64,000 bases of DNA from Ophiostoma sp. CBS 140.51 (lineage: Eukaryota; Ascomycota; Sordariomycetes; Ophiostomatales; Ophiostomataceae), in contig JANSLP010000075.1 in the NCBI GenBank assembly GCA_029298735.1, positions 62,001-126,000 on the forward strand, written 5' to 3'. This document shows, piece after piece, positions 56,901 to 64,000 of this stretch; the first letter of the stretch is position 1; each line of letters opens with the position of its first letter. The notes beneath the pieces were generated by a model that saw only the letters and a program-made list of their open reading frames with translations, did no database searches and was not told where the DNA came from. The position numbers and the translations under genes are program-made.

Positions 56901-58430
56901 ACAACGTTCTTGTCTTAGACTTCGTCCATCGACCTGATCGGTGCCCGTGTTTCGCAAATCGATCTCGCCCATGGAAGAAAAACAAGAAACTATTCTCGCT
57001 TCTCGCTTCTCAGTCAGCTTCCTTTAATATGTTTATTTTCCGCCCACCACGGTACTCCTAATTCATTCTTTTTGGGTCAACAGTTCTCTTGCTCTTTTGT
57101 CATGATATCTCGTCTCCTTCTTTATCTTCCCCCGTATCAGACCCTTCCTTTTCCGTCACTTTATATAGGCCCCAGCTCTCATAGCGTATTTGGCGTTGCC
57201 TGGCTTACATCCTTTCTCGCTCAAACCTTTGGCACATGTTGCAGATATTTGTCGTATTGAAACCTGCGATGCTGCTAATACATTCAAACGGCGGTCTAAA
57301 ATGTCTAGCCTCGTCTAAGCTGGCAGGCATCCTGTTTTCGGCTAGGGCCCTCCCTCTTTTCTCTTTTCTCTCCTCTCTTTCTTCTTTTCTCCAGTTCTTC
57401 TCCATTTCCTGTTGCGGACAGTGTTGCCATTTTTATCTATGAAGATCCCCTGTCTTTTCACCTTCACTACGTACAAAGTGACTGGCTTCAACAATGACGA
57501 TGCACACCCCCAACTTCATCCTCGTGGCTCTCTTTGCTCTCCTGCGCCATTCCTATTCCGCTGTCGCACTGTTGCACCGTTGCACTAGAACCTCCGGCCA
57601 ACATCCGCCGTCCTTCTGCACGCCCCCGTCCTTGTCTCGATCGCCCATCTTGTGTTGCGTTGGTATGAAACAAACTCAAAATAAAGTATGCTAGGGAACA
57701 AAAGCATGAAAAAATAAATAACGAAAGAAAGAAAGAAAGAAGCCCGCATATTCTCACCCATCACGCTTCTCATACCCTGTGCCCCTTGCTTTCCCGCCGC
57801 TCCCTGACCCTACGCACCCCGTCACTCTCTTTCACACATCACACTCGCATCCCGTACCAGACTCTCACAAGTCGGCCGTTGGATGCTGTAACTGGTAATT
57901 CGCTCCGCCGCTATCAACTCTTTCCCCTGTCACGACACTCCGTGCGGCGGGAGCACAAACACACACAAGGGATAGCCCTAGCAAACAAGCTCGCGCCTCG
58001 TTCCTTCCCTCTTGTCACTGCTTCACTGCTCCCTGTTCCTTCTCCGTAAAACTTCAGCTACTGCCCGATTTGCACAAGCGAACGTACCTTCCGTTCGTTG
58101 TCCGTCTGCGCCTGGCCCCTCCCCACACACACCACCCGTGCCTTCCACCCCCGGACCACCTGTGGCTGCCCTTTTTAACTTGTTGCGCAAGACTACGCAC
58201 GATAGAATGCGACGATCTGCTACAAAAGCTTAGAGCTAGTGCGCTTGCGATACGGCATCTCGCACGGGATGCACTAATAAGGGAGACCAAAGTCTGATAG
58301 ACGATGGACAGTCAGAGCAAAGTGACAACCAACACCTCACTACTGCACACGTAGCCGCGCCTTCCCCTTCGTTTAAAACAAGCTCGACAAGGCCAGGCCA
58401 AACAATACGGTCGTAGACAAGAAAAATAGC

Positions 58431-58460
58431 CCAAAATAAGCCAAAATAAGCCAAAAATGA
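58431..58460. repeat. Three-unit 10-bp A-rich tandem repeat
   Basis: CCAAAATAAG occurs twice head to tail, followed by a diverged third unit CCAAAAATGA. It lies in gene-free sequence. Confidence 0.7.
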
Positions 58461-60060
58461 AGCCCAACATCGTTGCAAGACAAACAAAAAAGGAACCACC
58501 ATGGGCCTAAAAAACAGACGGTTCTTCCCTTAGCGGAAACGGCCTCGTTCGCCATCCCCCTTGTGACTCCTTTTCTTGTTGTGTTGGCATATCGTCTTTT
58601 TCATGTCTCTCGTTCCTTCCCTTTTCCGTCCGTCTTCCGTCTCGTCTCCCGCCTGCCTTTTAGTCAAGCGTCTTTTCCTTCGCTCCTTCCTTGCGTCGCC
58701 GTTGTTCCTTCCTGTCTTTGCTCGCTTCGTTCTTTCCTTCTTTCTTTCTTTGATCCTTCCTTCTTTATTCCTGTCATTTTACCCCTTTTCAAAACATCTT
58801 CTCTCGTTCCCAATTTCTACCAACTTCTCCTTATTTCATGGCATCCACATAAAGTCACTCAACCTCTTCAACCTCTTCATATCGCATCTCGCCTATCCAG
58901 CCACTCCTCGCCTCGCTCCTCTTACACAGTTGACGCAAACCAGCGCAATATACAACACGGCGCCGCATCCCAGCCCAGCCTAACCCAGCAAAAGGGCCAT
59001 TCTCATACACCACTGCAGCAGCAAAAACGCCCAGCCAAATACCAATTTCTCACACAATTCTCGTCAACCCTGCCGGATCGTTGCATAACCTCTCCTGTCT
59101 TTACCCAGCAGATCCAGTCGATCCTGTCGGCCACCGACCTCAAAGCAGCAATCCGCCAGGAACCGCCAGCCTACAACGTACAACCGTGCCAGCCCGTCAA
59201 CCCGTTAAATTCTGAACCTGTTCACCCGTCAGCCGGTCAACCTCTTTTCCCAGTTTCTTGGTTTGCATCTGCAGTCCTTAACTGTGAGTTGTGAATAAGG
59301 GGAGCGCCCTAAAAGCAAACAAAACGAAACTCACAACTCACGATCGGCCAAGCGTCTGCCTATCTGCTGGCTCTATTTTTGTCCTGCTCAAACACTCCTT
59401 TTATCCTCTTTTTTTGCTCTGCTCATCATTGATTTACAAACGATACCCGACAGCAAATAGCAAACCACAACCACAACCATATTAGCAACCATATTTGCAG
59501 TCTGCAGCCATATTCCACAGCCGCAGCCACAACTATTAAGGCTCCCTGAGGTTGGTCCGGGTATTTTCGAGCCGTAACCTCTGCAAATAAGGGAATTGAA
59601 AACACAGACAAAATAACAATATACGACAAAAATCCGCTGGGAACGATCCACAACCCAGACTTTCCAAACTCCCAGCCCAGCACCATCCACACTCCCCCAG
59701 CACAAAGTACGACCCGGCTTTGCCCAGCACCACCCACCTCTCCCAGCACTCTACGGCCACAGCCGCGCCTCCTAGGGCTTTCCTGAAAAATAGGATCCCT
59801 CATAATAATATACATACGCCGTCACACATTCGCACCCTCTCCATAGTCACTCACCCACCCGAGCCACTCAACTCGCTCTCACACGCCCTCCCGAAAAAGG
59901 AAAGAGGGAAAGACGAGCCTACCAGGGCACGCGGCCTCTATTCAGGATATAATATCTCGACCTTGTATCCTCTCTATTTGCCCATTCTATATCCCCTTCC
60001 CATTTCCCTTTCCGTTCTCTTTTTCCTTTCCCTTTCTTTTCTTCTTTCTCTTCTGTCATC

Positions 60061-61938
60061 ATGTTACCTCAACAATACCAACAACAAACCCAGCAATATA
60101 TTCAACAAACACAACCGTCTTCCTTCTCACCCTTCTCACTATTCTCTCCCTCGGAACTGCCATCACAGTCTCGCTCTTCCTTGACGACCGCTTCTTTGCG
60201 TCGTCCCTCAACAGCCGTCACAATGCCTCAAGTATTTCACAGATTTTTATTGCTGCCCCCAGAAATCCGCACCATGGTCTGGGAGTATGCTCTGCCCGAA
60301 CCCCGCGTCTACGAAGTCATGGATGTGCCCCATGCCAAACAAAAAATGAACGCCGCCGACGGTCTCATGTTTGCCAACGTCCATCACGAGCCGCCACCGC
60401 CACTCGCCGCCGTCTGCCAGGAGTCCCGCGGGTTTGTCTTGCACCACTATCGGCCGCTCACTCTCGGCCGCACAACAAAATACGTTGACCTGTCCCGGGA
60501 TTTGTTGCTGCTGGAGCCCTACCTCCTACTCAAGCGCTTGCACCGTACTTTGCACTTTATGAGCCGCATTCCTCTGATCCGGGATCACATGGCCGGTCTG
60601 GCTCTAGGTACCAGCTACGGAGTGTACACGGGCATCTGTCATCCGGTGCTCAGCTGGAAAGTCTCCAAGAGCAACATGGGCAAGCTGTTGACGGGCCTCT
60701 CCAAGTTTCCCAAGCTCAAGGCGCTACTGTTTGTTGTGCACCAGGAGTTTCAGTTTGAATTTGACTATTGCTGCCCGCCGGCACCAGGTCTGACAGCCTC
60801 AAGAACAACGCCTCCGCCGCACCCTCTCTCATCACATCCTTCGCATCCTCCCCCAGAACCGGGCACCTACTCTACCTACTCTCTCCCATCGGGTATGATG
60901 GGACTCCAGCAAACACCGCCGCAACAGAGCGCATCAGCATACACATCACCAAGCTCGAGCTCGTCTTCTTCACCATCGCCATTACCGTCCCCTATGGCAG
61001 CTCACCAGCACTACCCGCCGATCGCTCTAGGAGCCTTCCAGCAACAGTCGTCGCCGTCACAGCCGCCATCGTATCCGCCTATGCAACTACCTCTACCGCC
61101 CGTCCCGCCAATGAACCCGGCACCGCCTCCGAGATCCTACATTTCTCGCCCTCTCCACTCTTCTCCTTCCGCGCAGCCGGACAGCCCACCCAGTCTTCCA
61201 CCAATCATCCACCAGGCACAAGCCATCCCAGCACCCCAGCCGGCTGCACCCCAGGCTCTCCGTCCTCAGGTCGTCCACCAGGCATACCGTTTCAAGTTCG
61301 ACATTGAGGGCAACATCAACCGCCATCCGCGCCGGCCACATCTCAACCAGCTACTCTTCTACCCGCTTGAAGACAAGGGCGAGGTCGATGAGAAGGACGA
61401 CTGGGAGGCACTGCTCAATGCTAAGAACGTCAGTGGCTCCGACGATTACGACGAGGAGGACCCCTTTGGCGAGTTTTTCGATCCTTGGCCAAGCAACGAG
61501 GATTGGCGTCGCTTCCGTCAGCGCTTCCGCCGTCAAGTAGTCGCCACACTGCAAGCCGGCTTGGCCACAGGTGAGGGCCAGAACGCGTTCTGTGTCGACG
61601 CCGACATGAACGAGGCCGCCTCTGCCTCCAGCCGCGTTGGCTGTGGAGCTGGTGCTGGTGTCAGCCGCAGCAGTGGCAACGGTCTTTCCTCTTCATCAGA
61701 CAAGAAGTACCAGCAGTACCTTCATCAAACGCAGCAAAAGTGCGACGACGGCTACGACACGGGCTACAACGGGCCTTCCACTTACAACAACATGTACAGC
61801 CTGCACGGCAGCAGCAACTACGCCGGTGTTCAGAAGAACAGTGGTGTCAGCGGCCACCGTCGGCGGTACTCGCTCAAGCACAAGCTGCCTGCCATCAAGG
61901 GTGCCAGTCTCCTGTGGCGGTACACTCGCGGGGAGTAG
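60061..61938 (+). CDS. 2EXR-domain protein
   Basis: A single exon encodes 625 residues. The 2EXR signature, common in fungal proteins of unknown function, is clear: FHRFLLLPPEIRTMVWEYAL at residues 59-78, then LAAVCQESRGFVLHHYRPL and KYVDLSRDLLLLEPYLLL. The family shows large lineage-specific expansions and has no established biochemical role. The first 54 residues are Gln- and Ser-rich, and the ATG at 60223 (MPQVFHRF) is a possible alternative start right at the domain. From residue 240 a long Pro/Ser-rich disordered insert of about 160 residues interrupts the protein. It is followed by an ordered-looking block (AYRFKFDIEGNINRHPRRPHL) and an acidic segment (DDYDEEDPFGEFFDPWPSNE). The C-terminus is Ser/Gly-rich with a basic end (HRRRYSLKHKLPAIK). 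Confidence 0.85.
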   Translation: MLPQQYQQQTQQYIQQTQPSSFSPFSLFSPSELPSQSRSSLTTASLRRPSTAVTMPQVFHRFLLLPPEIRTMVWEYALPEPRVYEVMDVPHAKQKMNAADGLMFANVHHEPPPPLAAVCQESRGFVLHHYRPLTLGRTTKYVDLSRDLLLLEPYLLLKRLHRTLHFMSRIPLIRDHMAGLALGTSYGVYTGICHPVLSWKVSKSNMGKLLTGLSKFPKLKALLFVVHQEFQFEFDYCCPPAPGLTASRTTPPPHPLSSHPSHPPPEPGTYSTYSLPSGMMGLQQTPPQQSASAYTSPSSSSSSSPSPLPSPMAAHQHYPPIALGAFQQQSSPSQPPSYPPMQLPLPPVPPMNPAPPPRSYISRPLHSSPSAQPDSPPSLPPIIHQAQAIPAPQPAAPQALRPQVVHQAYRFKFDIEGNINRHPRRPHLNQLLFYPLEDKGEVDEKDDWEALLNAKNVSGSDDYDEEDPFGEFFDPWPSNEDWRRFRQRFRRQVVATLQAGLATGEGQNAFCVDADMNEAASASSRVGCGAGAGVSRSSGNGLSSSSDKKYQQYLHQTQQKCDDGYDTGYNGPSTYNNMYSLHGSSNYAGVQKNSGVSGHRRRYSLKHKLPAIKGASLLWRYTRGE

Positions 61939-64000
61939 AGTTTTTGGTCATTTCCTTTCATCTTGTTTGTTTATGCAAATTTCGGCGTTCGAGCATTTGT
62001 TGTTGTTTTTATCTATGGACAGCCTTATGAATCTCTGTTATGATCTTCCGGATCCATTTTATATCCCGCCTCAGTGAGCTAAAGGACGATATCCTTTCAG
62101 CTACTGGCACTTTTGTTCTTTTATCCTTTGTTCAGCGGTTTTGTTTTGCTTACAGGCTTGCTATCTCACGAACTTTATGAAGCATAAAAATACCATTGTC
62201 TTTTTTTTAGTTTTTTACTTGATTTTATGTCATTTCCACATTTCTGCATAGACTGCCGAAAGAGGTCGGCAATTTACTCTTCTTTCGAAATATACACATA
62301 TATCATTGTCCTCATTTGTTTGTCAGAGACGGATATCATCATAAGACTTAGCTTGTAGGCCGACATCAGGGATGCAATCTGGATGGAGATGGCTTACAAC
62401 GTACAGTAAACAAAATAACTTATTATGACTGCCTCTCTCCTGGCGATAAATACGGCTAATGTCGACAAATTTCTCAGCACCCGGTGTGCTACAAAATTAC
62501 ACCCCCAGAGGTCTTCTTGCTGGCAGAACACAGAAAACGGAAAACCAGGTCGAGTGCTTTTAACCGGCGAGCGCATAAAAAGTCCAGCCACCTCCGCTTA
62601 CCGCCAACCGCCAAAGATTGGCGCCGCATCATGAGCCTCTTTCAACCTCTTCAACCTCGCAGGCTTTATTTCAACCTCCTTTTCGACCTTACCATATGCT
62701 TTCACGACCACTGCACGCCCCATAAGACATAACAACGCTCAAGTGGAGATACTGCCAACCATCAAGGAAGGAGAATGTTAGCCTTCACCCCTTACAATAT
62801 TATGCACACAACGAGCGGGAAACGACGGGCTACCAGCCAGGCATGCCCTCGGTGCAAAGCTCACTAGAGGCCAAGTGGTTTTGTGCTCTTTCTTCGAACG
62901 GCGGAAGACGCCCTCGCTCAGCTACAATAGGGTGGCTAGCAATCTTTTTCTTCTACAGAGGACATGCAACTACCGAGATGATCGAGGGGCGTGGCACCAA
63001 GTGTTTGCCAGCGACCACTCCTCTGCCAAGCGCCAGTGAGCTGGTAGTATGGCCACCGACTTCTACTCACACCACTACATCTTCCAGCCCTCTCCGAGGG
63101 TCCTATTATGTGGCGATGTGGCGGGTGAGGAGGGACGAGGAGATGAGGGTGTGGGTGCAAGATGCAAGACGCCCAAGATGGAGATGGAGGCACTCGATCA
63201 GACGATTAACCGCTTCACTCATTCAAGGACAGCGAGTGGCTTCCCCCATCCGCGCTGTGTCGTGTCAGAGTGGCGGCGGCTGCCCGCTACCAAGGGAGCG
63301 GAAGTCCTTGCTCCTTTTGTTCCCATCCCCTTCTCTTTCTTTGTTCTTGTCCTCCTCTTCCCACTGGACTGTTGCGGGCGGGGTCACATCAGGACAAGGC
63401 CGGACAGCGAGACGCTGCAGGAGGCGGGTTGGCGGGCAAGACGGGAGCATCAATACGACAGCAGAAAGAGGCATGAGTGGCCACTGGCAAGACGGGATAC
63501 GCAAAAAAAGACGGATGACACTCAGCGCCAGTGGAAGGCGGCATATGGCTGTTCGTCTTCCCTCCAGCTCGGCCGTCAAGGACCTTTTGGCATGGAGCCG
63601 GGCTTTCCGTTGTTACTCGCCAGACATGCCTCGAGTGAGATGCAAGTTTTAAATTAAAACAGCGACGTTGCCCGGCCTGTCCCTCTTTTCTATCCTCTTT
63701 CCTGTTCACTCCTACGGGAAGTCAACAACAATATGAAACGAGGAAAGAAGCTGTTTGTTAAAAGATCTTTTATTCCGTGCAAGAAAGCTCGGTTTTCTAA
63801 ATATAACTTTCAAAGTAGGAGTTGCAGCTCGTGGATGTTGTCCTGTTCTTGCCATATCATTCAAATCCCATGCAACAGTGTATAATTGGGGTTTTGAGTG
63901 CTTATGTGAGAAGCCTCTTGAATAAGTATATCTCATACACGGTTTTCTTTTTCTTTTTCTTTTATTATCTAAAAATTAACACTAAAATATATATATATAT
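61939..64000. other. Gene-free stretch to the window end
   Basis: A/T-rich 3' sequence of the 2EXR gene is followed by about 1.5 kb without a supportable gene. Overlapping open frames of up to 269 codons near 62.8-63.7 kb have no domain and appear in several frames at once. The window ends in a (TA)n run at about 63988-64000. Confidence 0.5.

Larger units (their letters stand above)
51552..60060. other. 8.5-kb gene-poor stretch
   Basis: I can defend no gene across this stretch. Visible structure: two CACGTG E-boxes 22 bp apart at 53895-53922, two copies of TACGGAGTAC at 55423 and 56249 plus partial copies at 56098 and near 56690, a short three-unit repeat at 58431-58460 and a (GAAA)n run near 57724-57742. 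From about 58.55 kb to 60.06 kb the + strand is markedly C/T- and C/A-rich. This probably is the promoter and a long leader of the gene at 60061; stop-poor open frames there result from the base bias. Confidence 0.5.

Noticed and set aside
58473..59294. 273-codon + strand open frame
   Set aside because: It lies in strongly C/T- and C/A-rich sequence, where stop codons are rare by composition, and encodes Ser/Leu/Phe-rich filler. It fits the leader of the gene at 60061.
62843..63657. Two overlapping + strand open frames of 269 and 202 codons
   Set aside because: Both frames are Arg/Ser-rich without domains, and neither stands out by codon use.
1..64000. tRNA, rRNA and CRISPR signals
   Set aside because: Scanning for the GTTCRANNC-type B box on both strands gave only partial words without a matching A box or stems, and no spaced direct repeats of CRISPR type were seen. 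A covariance-model search would be decisive for tRNAs.
63988..64000. Terminal (TA)n run as a possible telomere or transposon end
   Set aside because: It is a simple dinucleotide run cut by the window edge, with no telomeric unit or inverted repeat nearby.

Overview
The window reads as chromosomal DNA of a filamentous ascomycete, most likely a Sordariomycete. The support is spliced genes with short introns (45-134 nt) using GT...AG borders, G/C-ending codons, pyrimidine-rich leaders and fungal-specific protein families. I cannot name the species. I support 16 protein genes and saw no tRNA, rRNA, CRISPR array, intact transposon or secondary-metabolite cluster. Gene density is low. Two stretches of more than 8 kb (9.7-18.0 kb and 51.6-60.1 kb) hold no gene I can defend.

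Layout. 3.1-6.6 kb (+): Msb1/Mug8-type polarity protein. 7.7-9.7 kb (-): vacuolar-type CDF zinc transporter. 18.0-21.1 kb (+): GH3 beta-glucosidase with a PA14 insert and no signal peptide. 22.1-24.8 kb (+): Cdc1/Ted1-type membrane metallophosphoesterase. 25.9-26.9 kb (-): secreted, probably GPI-anchored DUF7136-type protein. 28.6-30.4 kb (+): fungal multi-pass membrane protein. 30.7-32.6 kb (-): microbial-type poly(ADP-ribose) glycohydrolase. 34.7-36.3 kb (+): PARP-like ADP-ribosyltransferase. 37.7-38.6 kb (+): His/Ser/Arg-rich protein with one membrane segment. 39.2-40.5 kb (-): acidic, serine-rich disordered protein with an unclear 5' end. 40.7-41.2 kb (-): PRA1/Yip3 protein. 43.3-44.9 kb (+): ER membrane J-protein. 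45.4-46.4 kb (-): Gln-rich protein of unknown function. 48.9-49.8 kb (+): second J-protein. 50.5-51.6 kb (+): thioredoxin-PITH (TXNL1-type) protein. 60.1-61.9 kb (+): 2EXR-domain protein.

Most genes look like unrelated housekeeping loci. The clearest candidate for a functional pair is at 30.7-36.3 kb. There an ADP-ribose eraser (PARG, with intact GGG-x7-QEE signature) and a PARP-fold writer (intact H-Y-E triad) are transcribed divergently from a 2.1-kb intergenic region. This looks like a two-gene reversible ADP-ribosylation module. The PARG also carries an RGG-rich tail and a PCNA-box-like peptide. The writer has a reading-frame puzzle at its first intron. Other points worth a second look are a 9-bp motif, TACGGAGTA, found four times and only in the gene-poor stretches, and the unresolved junction between the PRA1 gene and the acidic-protein gene. 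All calls rest on reading the translation by eye; no alignment or search was run.
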